This document shows positions 1-5,526 of a DNA stretch of 5,526 nt, in pieces. The number at the start of each line of letters is the position of its first letter. The first letter of the stretch is position 1. The DNA lies in contig JAEOTW010000278.1 of the NCBI GenBank assembly GCA_016839655.1, positions 1 to 5,526 of the forward strand, written 5' to 3'. The notes below the pieces were generated by a model that did not search any database, was not told the DNA's origin, and saw nothing but the letters and a program-made list of their open reading frames with translations. The translations under genes were made by a program, and so were the position numbers. This stretch comes from Promethearchaeota archaeon (GTDB lineage: Archaea; Asgardarchaeota; Lokiarchaeia; Sigynarchaeales; SOKP01).

Positions 1-505
1 AATTTTCTAAATCTGACATTACTTTCCAAATTTGTGAATTGCTTAGTTTAAAGTACCTTCTTAATTCTGGAGTCGTCATTTGTGTACCACTCAATAAATT
101 TGGGATTATTCTTATTATTTCTTCAATTGTATTCTCATCAGAATCAATATCTATCCCCTCTTTGTCCTCTTCTTCGTTTGATTCCATTTCTGTAATTATT
201 CGTGAGGCAATTTTATTTAACTGCTTAATATTATTATCAACATTCTGAGGTTTCATGAAAAGACAACAAAGTTCTAAATCTCTTGGAAAAGCAACAATGT
301 AAAATTCATCATATAGGATTGCTCGTGGTTTTTTAACAGAATTATTTCCACCACGAAAAGCTAAATAAAAATTCATTGCGAAATCATTTAAATTTACTTG
401 ATTATTTATTTTTGAAAATTCCTTTTTCCATTTTAGGAAAGGGCCATCTATCATATCGAAACCGATTAAAGCGGCTCCAAACATTTCACTTTCGGTAAAA
501 TTCAA
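1..505 (-). CDS. Longin/roadblock-like domain protein with C-terminal helix-turn-helix, 3' end beyond window
   Basis: An open frame runs from a TTG at 505-503 to the window edge (168 residues seen, no stop). Residues 8-108 follow the longin/roadblock order: strands at about 9-25 (GAALIGFDMIDGP), a helix at 40-50, three strands at 60-85 (RAILYDEFYIVAF, then LELCCLFMK) and a helix at 91-107. An acidic linker follows at 108-128 (NEEEDKEGIDIDSDE). Residues 143-168 (TTPELRRYF..SNSQIWKVMSDLE) look like a helix-turn-helix. In Asgard archaea and in bacterial MglA-MglB systems, such folds often serve as small-GTPase partners, and the gene directly upstream encodes a small GTPase. I prefer the TTG over ATG 484-482 because a strong Shine-Dalgarno sequence sits 9 bases before the TTG; an in-frame TAG at 523-521 rules out an earlier start. 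The fold is read from pattern only, so the longin call is probable and the DNA-binding role is inferred. Confidence 0.72.
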   Translation of the reverse strand, partial: MNFTESEMFGAALIGFDMIDGPFLKWKKEFSKINNQVNLNDFAMNFYLAFRGGNNSVKKPRAILYDEFYIVAFPRDLELCCLFMKPQNVDNNIKQLNKIASRIITEMESNEEEDKEGIDIDSDENTIEEIIRIIPNLLSGTQMTTPELRRYFKLSNSQIWKVMSDLEN

Positions 506-1086
506 TCTTTTAATCTCCTCCTAATTGCTATTTTATCTAATTCTTTTTTAATTATATTTATCAATCTAAGCCGTTCTGAAGGATTAATAGCAGTTAATCC
601 ATAAGTTTTACAATGAAGTACATCCTCAACACGTTTTATATCCATTCGCCCATCATTTTTTACTAGGTCTTGCTTATTTGCAATTGCAATAATAGGACAT
701 TCCTTTCCTACGAATTTACAAGCATAGTTAATAAGTTCCCTTGAACTTAGAACATTTCGAGGAGTCGAGTCAGTTACTATGAAAATAATATCTGATCCTA
801 AAAGATAATCTTTTGAATATGCCCTAAGATAACCGCTCTGACCCGCTAGATCCCAAACTCTTAAAAAATAATCTTCAAACTTAACTGTTTTGAGATCTAA
901 TCCATGAGTTGGAATGTATAGTCTGTCTATCGTCTGTTCAGATAGTAGTTTTAACATTGTAGTTTTTCCTACAGCTGGAGCTCCAATGAACGTAATTTTT
1001 ACGAGCCGACTTATTTCAGAACTTAAGATTTTATCTCTTCTCTTTTTTTTTGACTTATTAAGAAGAAATGAAAAAATAGAGAATAT
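502..1086 (-). CDS. Arf/Ras-like small GTPase (start codon unresolved)
   Basis: This is a small GTP-binding protein of the Ras superfamily, closest in motifs to Arf/Sar-type proteins. Numbering from the tentative start at 1086 (194 residues): G1 P-loop GAPAVGKTT at 35-43, switch I threonine in PTHGLD near 60, G3 WDLAGQ at 78-83 with the catalytic-type glutamine, G4 NKQD at 137-140, and a degenerate G5 (LTAIN) near 165. The first ATG (957-955) comes just after the P-loop and would give a 151-residue protein that cannot bind GTP normally, so the true start must be upstream. The frame is open up to a TAA at 1122-1120 but has no ATG, GTG or TTG. The ATA at 1086-1084 is a placeholder that gives Arf-like length and a hydrophobic then basic N-terminus (FSIFSFLLNKSKKKRR), which could bind membrane. 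The stop overlaps the start of the downstream longin-like gene by two bases. Function is confident; the start is not. Confidence 0.85.
   Translation of the reverse strand: MFSIFSFLLNKSKKKRRDKILSSEISRLVKITFIGAPAVGKTTMLKLLSEQTIDRLYIPTHGLDLKTVKFEDYFLRVWDLAGQSGYLRAYSKDYLLGSDIIFIVTDSTPRNVLSSRELINYACKFVGKECPIIAIANKQDLVKNDGRMDIKRVEDVLHCKTYGLTAINPSERLRLINIIKKELDKIAIRRRLKD
515..522 (-). promoter_or_regulatory. Strong Shine-Dalgarno site for the longin-like gene
   Basis: On the minus strand, 522-515 reads AGGAGGAG. The ten bases AGGAGGAGAT match nine of ten of the archaeal anti-SD complement AGGAGGTGAT. The 9-base spacer ends exactly at TTG 505-503. The site lies inside the last codons of the GTPase gene, which fits translational coupling or reinitiation. 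It decides the start: the next ATG (484-482) is about 30 bases away and has only a weak AGTGA-like sequence before it. Confidence 0.8.
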
Positions 1087-1124
1087 GAATCTGGATAATA
1101 TCCAAGTATTATAAGTAGATTATA

Positions 1125-1136
1125 TTTTTATATAAA
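1125..1136 (-). promoter_or_regulatory. Probable TATA box for the GTPase-longin operon
   Basis: The minus strand reads TTTATATAAAAA from 1136 to 1125, a good match to archaeal TATA boxes. The expected transcription start, about 25 bases downstream, falls near 1107-1100. That leaves at most a short leader before the GTPase frame and agrees with a start upstream of the P-loop. The assignment rests on sequence match and spacing only; the whole intergenic region is AT-rich, so chance matches are likely. Confidence 0.45.
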
Positions 1137-1220
1137 AATTGATGCCAGTAATTACTATTTTTTCCTTAAGAATTCAATATCTTTTTTAATTAATTTTAAA
1201 AATAGGTTAGATTTTTAACA

Positions 1221-1228
1221 TTATATAC
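1221..1228 (+). promoter_or_regulatory. Possible TATA box for the LRR-TIR gene
   Basis: TTATATAC at 1221-1228 would place transcription start near 1250, leaving a leader of roughly 27 bases before ATG 1277. A second candidate, ATATATAAA at 1255-1263, is too close to the ATG for normal spacing. No convincing Shine-Dalgarno sequence precedes the ATG; only GTGGA at 1266-1270 is present. The region is almost pure A/T, so this is a weak call. Confidence 0.3.
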
Positions 1229-1276
1229 TAATTTTGTTTAGTTAGATATTGAGAATATATAAATTGTGGAAATTAA

Positions 1277-2956
1277 ATGAGTGATGATAAACGTATTAAT
1301 AAGAATGATAGGAAGATCATAGAAGAAATTGAATCAGTTTGTGGAATATCATTTAGAAGAGTTAATATGGACTCTTATACTACAGTAGAAAATCTCTTTA
1401 ATTTTAATGAAGAGGGTTTTATCACTATGCTTGGCTTCGATTTAAAAGAATTAAACTTAGATGATTATAAATTAAAGCTTTTAGGAGATTCTGTAAAGAA
1501 CTTGAGAAATGTAGAGAGATTTCTTTTAAATTGTCCCGAGGGTAAAGGAGTACCAGAATGGTTAAAGGAGTTAAATTATATTAAAACTTTGGTTTTAACA
1601 GACAGTGAATTATCTAAGATTCCTGAATATATAAAGGAATTCAAAAATCTCAATGCCCTCTATTTAATGGGCAATAGGATCACCAATTTACCTGAATGGT
1701 TAACCACATTAAGTGATTTAAAAATATTCAATTTAAATGATAGAGCTCAGACTCTTGATTTAACAAAATCGAATATGGATATTCTGAGGACTTTACATGA
1801 AAGAAATGTAAAATTATCTGATCCCACATTTAGATTGAATGTCATCTTGGGAGTTCCTCTTGATCAAATCAAAATAATCAAAGAGATCAGTTGGTATGAA
1901 GATGGGCTAAACCGAGTTTTTTCTGAAAAACTTAACTCCATTAATGAACCTTGGAGAGATCCTCGCACTTATGGTGTATGTCTTCGGATTTTTAATGGTA
2001 AAATTTTACAAATGAGTATTAGCGACACTAATTTAGAGAATCTTCCAGAAGATTTTGGAAACTTAAAAGACCTAAATTTTATATCTATAATAAAAAATCA
2101 ATTAACTTCTTTACCAGAATCAATTGGGGTGTTAAATAATCTAAAGGAACTCATGCTATCTGGTAACAACTTAACATCACTACCCGAGTCGTTTGTGAAT
2201 TTAATTTCACTCCAAAAATTAGATTTAAGTAATAACCAGTTCAAAGAGATTCCTACACAATTATGGGCTCTTAAAAAATTAACACAATTAGATTTAAATG
2301 GAAATCCTTTAAGTAGCGAAGAAAATACAATAATTCAAAAAGTTCCTGATTTAATCAGAGAATACCTAAGAAAGAAAGCTACAATTAGAGTTTTTATATC
2401 TCATGCAGTAGTGGATTTTGAACCATATCACATAGGTCATCTTGTAGAATATCTGGAAAAGCAAAAAGAAATTTCTCAAGTTTACTTCTGTGAGGAAGAT
2501 CTTGCTGGAAACATTGATGAATGGATGTTAGATGCTGTGCAAAAATGTCAGTTGTTGTTGTTTATAGCAACCAATAAATCTGTATTTAATTCTGTGGATT
2601 GTGCTAATGAATTACAACTCGCGGATAAATTTTCTATTCCAATTATACCTATAAAAGGCTATGATGTAGATTGGACAAATTTAGCAGAAAAGAACCTTTC
2701 TCGCGAACTAGGATTAGAATTTGATAGGGATAATTTTGAAGTTTTTTGTGAGAATTTATATAAATACATTGAGAATTTTAAACGAGAAATTGATTTATTG
2801 GAAAAAGAGGCTAGAGAAAAAGGTATTACAGATATTTATGAGCGATTCCGTCTCATACTAGATGAAGTCGTTAGTGATTTAAAAAGAAATATTTCTAATA
2901 TTACAGATAAGATGGATAGTCTAGCAGAAAGAATAAATAACCTCGAAAAAAGATAA
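1277..2956 (+). CDS. Leucine-rich repeat protein with C-terminal TIR domain and coiled-coil tail
   Basis: A 559-residue soluble protein with no signal peptide or membrane helix. A helical cap (1-50) leads into a first LRR block (about 51-161, e.g. LNALYLMGNRITNLPEWL). A non-repeat segment of about 80 residues (162-240) follows, then a second, regular block of about 23-residue repeats (241-345, e.g. LKELMLSGNNLTSLPESF). A short helix (350-366) joins to a TIR domain at about 369-500. It opens with IRVFISHAVVDFE (TIR box 1), continues with YFCEEDLAGNIDEWM (box 2/BB-loop region), then LLLFIATNKSVF. Next comes S439-x-x-C442-x-x-E445, the pattern carrying the catalytic glutamate in NAD-cleaving TIRs. 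Residues 500-559 look like a coiled coil. LRRs usually bind a ligand or partner, while TIRs either hydrolyse NAD or mediate assembly. There is no NB-ARC/STAND ATPase between them. Similar LRR-TIR proteins are, from memory, common in Lokiarchaeia. Domain calls are firm; ligand and activity are unknown. Confidence 0.9.
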   Translation: MSDDKRINKNDRKIIEEIESVCGISFRRVNMDSYTTVENLFNFNEEGFITMLGFDLKELNLDDYKLKLLGDSVKNLRNVERFLLNCPEGKGVPEWLKELNYIKTLVLTDSELSKIPEYIKEFKNLNALYLMGNRITNLPEWLTTLSDLKIFNLNDRAQTLDLTKSNMDILRTLHERNVKLSDPTFRLNVILGVPLDQIKIIKEISWYEDGLNRVFSEKLNSINEPWRDPRTYGVCLRIFNGKILQMSISDTNLENLPEDFGNLKDLNFISIIKNQLTSLPESIGVLNNLKELMLSGNNLTSLPESFVNLISLQKLDLSNNQFKEIPTQLWALKKLTQLDLNGNPLSSEENTIIQKVPDLIREYLRKKATIRVFISHAVVDFEPYHIGHLVEYLEKQKEISQVYFCEEDLAGNIDEWMLDAVQKCQLLLFIATNKSVFNSVDCANELQLADKFSIPIIPIKGYDVDWTNLAEKNLSRELGLEFDRDNFEVFCENLYKYIENFKREIDLLEKEAREKGITDIYERFRLILDEVVSDLKRNISNITDKMDSLAERINNLEKR

Positions 2957-2977
2957 TAAAACTTAAATCCAAACTTC

Positions 2978-2982
2978 TTTTT
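2978..2982 (+). terminator. Oligo-T termination tract after the LRR-TIR gene
   Basis: CTTCTTTTTA lies 18-27 bases past the stop codon, with a T5 run at 2978-2982. It is the first of two U-rich tracts on this strand; the second is the T8 arm of the palindrome just downstream. Archaeal termination commonly uses such runs without a stem-loop. Confidence 0.45.
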
Positions 2983-2984
2983 AT

Positions 2985-3003
2985 AAAAAAAATTATTTTT
3001 TTT
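2985..3003. terminator. Bidirectional A8-TTA-T8 palindromic terminator between convergent genes
   Basis: The 19 bases AAAAAAAATTATTTTTTTT form a perfect 8-base inverted repeat around TTA. Each strand therefore carries a T8 run, placed 40-47 bases past the stop of the LRR-TIR gene and 24-31 bases past the stop of the membrane-protein gene. This fits oligo-T termination for both converging transcripts. The stem is only A-U, so the T runs are more likely to matter than the hairpin. Confidence 0.6.
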
Positions 3004-3015
3004 GATAAAAACGGA

Positions 3016-3741
3016 TTATTTACTTTTTAAAAGGAACTTTTTCATCCATTTGGGTAATAAGAATCCTCCATACCAACAAATTGCACTTAAAATCAAAATT
3101 AATCTAATAATAATGATCGTTGCTTCACTAAAAGGTACAGACGCGTCTAACAATGCTCCAACTGAAAAAGTAATAAAAGCGATTATTAATAGTTTCCCCT
3201 TGAGTTTTACTTCTGGATCTTCAGATTTTAGAGAAAGATTGGCAAATAAAGAGCCTGTAATTACGACGATTAAAAGAAAGATTATTAGGAATACCATTAT
3301 AAAAGACTTATAATTTACATCTACTGGACCATTCAAGTCTCCTATTAAACTTTGATTTAGAAATAGAAAAGTGAAAAACAGGATCTCAAAGATGGTTCCA
3401 ATTATGGCAAAGGTCGAAAGAATTATCTTACGTTTTTCAGAATATAAGAACTCCGTAAAAGCTAATAACCAAAAAACTATTGCTAGAGGGATAAAAAGAT
3501 TTCCTATTAGAAAATATACCCCTTCAGGAATTCCAACACCATTAATTAGTGCTACTAGAAAGGAGAGGCTAGAGGGCCACCATGGTTCAGATATAAAAAT
3601 CCAGGTTGCTCCGACTAAAAAATAAATCTTTTCTTTATATTTAAAGAATCTCGAGAGTATTATTAAACCTATTAATAAAGAGATCGCTACAAAAATAAGA
3701 GAAAATACTCCATTTATAGTATCTAAAGGACTTAACGACAT
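3016..3741 (-). CDS. Seven-helix integral membrane protein of unknown function
   Basis: A 241-residue, strongly hydrophobic protein. I see seven membrane segments, at about 10-31, 38-66 (broken by SEPWWPSS at 51-58), 75-98, 104-128, 145-168, 183-200 and 207-229. The basic tail (KWMKKFLLKSK) suggests a cytoplasmic C-terminus and hence an external N-terminus. Features likely to be conserved are the SEPWWPS kink, the loop GPVDVNYKSF (138-147) and the ALLDASVPF turn before the last helix. From memory it resembles a multi-copy family of about 240-residue proteins in Lokiarchaeal genomes with no assigned function. I see no retinal-type lysine pattern, transporter signature or catalytic motif, and no fused kinase or GGDEF domain. 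The ATG at 3741 has no Shine-Dalgarno sequence but lies about 26-32 bases after a TATA-like box, which suggests a leaderless or nearly leaderless mRNA. A T9 tract separates it from the upstream same-strand gene, so it is probably its own unit. Confidence 0.8.
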   Translation of the reverse strand: MSLSPLDTINGVFSLIFVAISLLIGLIILSRFFKYKEKIYFLVGATWIFISEPWWPSSLSFLVALINGVGIPEGVYFLIGNLFIPLAIVFWLLAFTEFLYSEKRKIILSTFAIIGTIFEILFFTFLFLNQSLIGDLNGPVDVNYKSFIMVFLIIFLLIVVITGSLFANLSLKSEDPEVKLKGKLLIIAFITFSVGALLDASVPFSEATIIIIRLILILSAICWYGGFLLPKWMKKFLLKSK

Positions 3742-3766
3742 ATTCTAATTTTATTTAATTTAATTT

Positions 3767-3773
3767 GTATAAA
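3767..3773 (-). promoter_or_regulatory. TATA-like box for the seven-helix protein
   Basis: The minus strand reads TTTATAC at 3773-3767, inside ATTTTTATTTATAC. Its centre is 29 bases before ATG 3741-3739, so transcription should start within a few bases of the ATG. With no Shine-Dalgarno sequence present, this is the layout expected of a leaderless archaeal mRNA. The match is moderate and the background is AT-rich. Confidence 0.4.
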
Positions 3774-3815
3774 TAAAAATTAAGAGCTTGGATTATTTAA
3801 ATTTTGAATTTTTAG

Positions 3816-3824
3816 AAAAAAAAA
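3816..3824 (-). terminator. Oligo-T terminator of the DUF2070 gene
   Basis: An A9 run on the plus strand gives T9 on the minus strand, 15-23 bases after the TAA at 3841-3839. A further T-rich stretch (CTAAAAATTC, then AATTTTTATTT) follows. The position suits archaeal oligo-T termination and separates this gene from the membrane-protein gene downstream. Confidence 0.55.
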
Positions 3825-3838
3825 TATTATTAATTAAT

Positions 3839-5526
3839 TTAGAGAGCATATAAAAATATTAAAAATATCAATGAAAATAATGTTGGGGCAATTAAACTTA
3901 TGGTTAATAGACTTTGAGATACCCTGATACATTCCTTAAGAGTACTGATTATAGCATTGAAATATAATGGGTCTCCCCAAATCTTAACCTTTTCAAACGA
4001 GTCCTTATAAAGGAATTCTACAGGTTCTAAATTATCCTCAGCCTTTTTGATCAATTTTTCTAATTTTGCTAAAATGTAATTTATTTTTATCTTATCTCCA
4101 ATCGGAGAATAACCTCGATTTGAAAATTGCCTAGCTACTGTATGAGAATCTGATGTGGTAATTTCTGCTCTTTCAATACCCTGATTTTGTAGAAAATTTA
4201 AGATATTGGATCGTATTTCTACATAGGCATTGTTTCCGTCGAAATGAATTAATACAGTTTTTTGGTTCGTGATTGTGTTTTTAAATAAATGAAGTACCAT
4301 TCCTCCATATCCAATCCCATCATCTTCAGAAAATTCCTCTAACTTATCCTTAGCAACGCCATATAACTTTGGAGCATATTGGATCTTTTTTACAGTTTCA
4401 CTCTCCATGTACTTTTTAACGACATCAATTAAATCATTAGCTTCTATAGTATTTTTTTTAATTAAAACTTCATCTCCAATTATAGCATTGTGAGAATCTA
4501 CAACAATAATATCTCTATAACCATTAGATTTAGCAATATTTCTTATATCATTTCCAACTTCTAACTCAATATCATCAGATGGAAGTGGATGTCTTGTTAT
4601 AAACACAAGTGGAACATCTCCAACTTCAGTACCAATAAGTTTAGCTGAGTTAGAAATTTTCCTCGTGAAACCCCTAATTTCTTTAATCCATTCAATTTCT
4701 ACGTTTTTGGTGATTTCATTTATATCTTGTTTGATTTTCTTAATTATCGCTTCAACATACCCGTGAGTTGTTAAATTTTGAGAATGATCATTGGTTGTAT
4801 GATAAACTGTAGTTCCGGGAATATCTTGAAATGCTCTATAAATATGTTCTGGTAAATCTGAGGATCCACATGTCTTAAAAGGTCCAAAATGAATGTTTGG
4901 TATTACGAATAATCCTTTTATCTTTTTATTATTGATACTTCGGATTATTAAATATTGTATTTTTACTTCAGATTCTTTACCGATATCATCAAAATAACTC
5001 TCAATAAGCTCATCATTTCTATCTGTCAACATAGAAAGTACAAATGCTCTAATAAATGCGTATCCTCTCATTCCTGTTGCTACTTGGTAGATGTTGCTTA
5101 CTTTGAATAATCCTCTTCTGTAAGGGACCGCAAAAAAAAATGCACAAACTATGAAAACTATCATAGCTCTTATGAAAAAATTCAGATTAAATTGCCCTGT
5201 ATATAAGCTGTAGGTAATTATTATTGTAAGTGGTTGAATCAGCGCCAATATTATATTTCCACTACGTCCAATAGTAGTGAATGAGAAATAAATAACGAAG
5301 GCAACAATATAAGAGAGAATAGAACCTAATATGAGAAATACTTCCTGCATGGTAATATTATCTACAAGTATAGCAACAATTTGTCCAAGAATAAATGTTA
5401 TTTCTATTATGCCACTAAAAAATGCATTCATTTGAATGGACCATCCAGACGGAGGTGCTTTTAAAAGTGGTGATTTTTTTGAATAAAATCCCATAGAAAA
5501 TAACGTACCAATTCCAGATGTCAAAA
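3839..5526 (-). CDS. DUF2070 family membrane protein (COG3356-type predicted lipid hydrolase), N-terminus beyond window
   Basis: An archaea-specific membrane protein of the DUF2070 family, which COG3356 describes as a predicted membrane-associated lipid hydrolase related to neutral ceramidases. The frame is open to the right edge. The codon at 5524-5522 is TTG, but I treat the gene as 5'-truncated because family members are about 600 residues and this piece has 561. Numbered from that codon, membrane helices lie at about 34-54, 60-82, 90-108 and 114-134, with one more at 536-559. Between them is a large soluble domain with histidine/aspartate motifs typical of the family: NIHFGPF (H212), NDHSQNLTTHG (H247, H254), RHP (H312), VVDSHN (D343, H345) and TSDSH (D459, H461). 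These are plausible metal or catalytic ligands. GIGYGGM (403-409) is another motif likely to be conserved. The lipid-hydrolase role is a family-level prediction, not shown here. An oligo-T tract follows the stop. Confidence 0.88.
   Translation of the reverse strand, partial: LTSGIGTLFSMGFYSKKSPLLKAPPSGWSIQMNAFFSGIIEITFILGQIVAILVDNITMQEVFLILGSILSYIVAFVIYFSFTTIGRSGNIILALIQPLTIIITYSLYTGQFNLNFFIRAMIVFIVCAFFFAVPYRRGLFKVSNIYQVATGMRGYAFIRAFVLSMLTDRNDELIESYFDDIGKESEVKIQYLIIRSINNKKIKGLFVIPNIHFGPFKTCGSSDLPEHIYRAFQDIPGTTVYHTTNDHSQNLTTHGYVEAIIKKIKQDINEITKNVEIEWIKEIRGFTRKISNSAKLIGTEVGDVPLVFITRHPLPSDDIELEVGNDIRNIAKSNGYRDIIVVDSHNAIIGDEVLIKKNTIEANDLIDVVKKYMESETVKKIQYAPKLYGVAKDKLEEFSEDDGIGYGGMVLHLFKNTITNQKTVLIHFDGNNAYVEIRSNILNFLQNQGIERAEITTSDSHTVARQFSNRGYSPIGDKIKINYILAKLEKLIKKAEDNLEPVEFLYKDSFEKVKIWGDPLYFNAIISTLKECIRVSQSLLTISLIAPTLFSLIFLIFLYAL

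Noticed and set aside
39..248. Plus-strand open frame of 69 codons
   Set aside because: It lies opposite the longin-like gene. The minus-strand frame continues through a Shine-Dalgarno start and has a coherent fold pattern, whereas this product is low-complexity Ser/Ile-rich.
1..484. ATG 484 as start of the longin-like gene
   Set aside because: The strong Shine-Dalgarno sequence is about 30 bases away from it but 9 bases from TTG 505. It would still keep the whole domain, so it cannot be fully excluded.
502..957. A 151-residue GTPase starting at ATG 957
   Set aside because: This start would remove the intact P-loop encoded at 984-958 in the same frame, so it is not the biological start.
914..1114. 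Plus-strand open frame of 66 codons
   Set aside because: It is antisense to the GTPase P-loop and N-terminal region, which are clearly coding on the minus strand.
1120..1276. CRISPR, tRNA, or small RNA gene in the divergent intergenic region
   Set aside because: No spaced repeats, no tRNA cloverleaf or T-loop motif and no GC-rich stem are visible; the stretch is nearly pure A/T.
1560..2310. DNA tandem repeats in the LRR region
   Set aside because: The periodicity is in the protein (about 23 residues). At DNA level the repeats have diverged and show no recent duplication.
3002..3625. Two plus-strand open frames (3002-3313 and 3371-3625)
   Set aside because: Both are antisense to the seven-helix membrane protein, whose minus-strand frame is long, has a promoter-like start and reads as regular membrane helices.

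Overview
The window is very AT-rich and reads as archaeal, most likely Asgard (Promethearchaeota, Lokiarchaeia-like). Three things support this: an archaea-specific DUF2070 membrane protein, an Arf/Ras-type small GTPase next to a longin/roadblock-like protein (a eukaryote-like pairing common in Asgard genomes), and an LRR-TIR protein and a seven-helix membrane protein that resemble families I recall from Lokiarchaeal genomes. The taxonomic call is inference, because the window has no rRNA or other marker gene.

Layout. Positions 1-505 (minus strand) hold the 5' part of a longin-like protein with a C-terminal helix-turn-helix, running off the left edge. It starts at a TTG that overlaps the stop of the upstream GTPase and is preceded by a near-perfect Shine-Dalgarno sequence. 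Positions 502 to about 1086 (minus) hold the small GTPase. Its P-loop lies upstream of the first ATG, and the upstream open frame has no ATG, GTG or TTG, so the start is either non-canonical or hidden by a sequence error. After a 190-base AT-rich divergent promoter region, positions 1277-2956 (plus) encode a 559-residue leucine-rich-repeat protein with a C-terminal TIR domain and an intact candidate catalytic glutamate. A 19-base perfect A/T palindrome separates this gene from a convergent gene at 3016-3741 (minus), a seven-helix membrane protein of unknown function. Upstream of it on the same strand, but divided from it by an oligo-T terminator and its own TATA box, is a DUF2070 (COG3356-type) membrane protein at 3839-5526, cut off by the right edge.

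How the genes work together. The GTPase and longin-like protein look like a translationally coupled operon and probably act together, by analogy with GTPase-longin/roadblock pairs such as MglA-MglB. The LRR-TIR protein is transcribed divergently from that operon. It could be an NAD-processing sensor or a TIR scaffold; a joint role with the GTPase is only a hypothesis. The two membrane proteins on the right look like separate transcription units.
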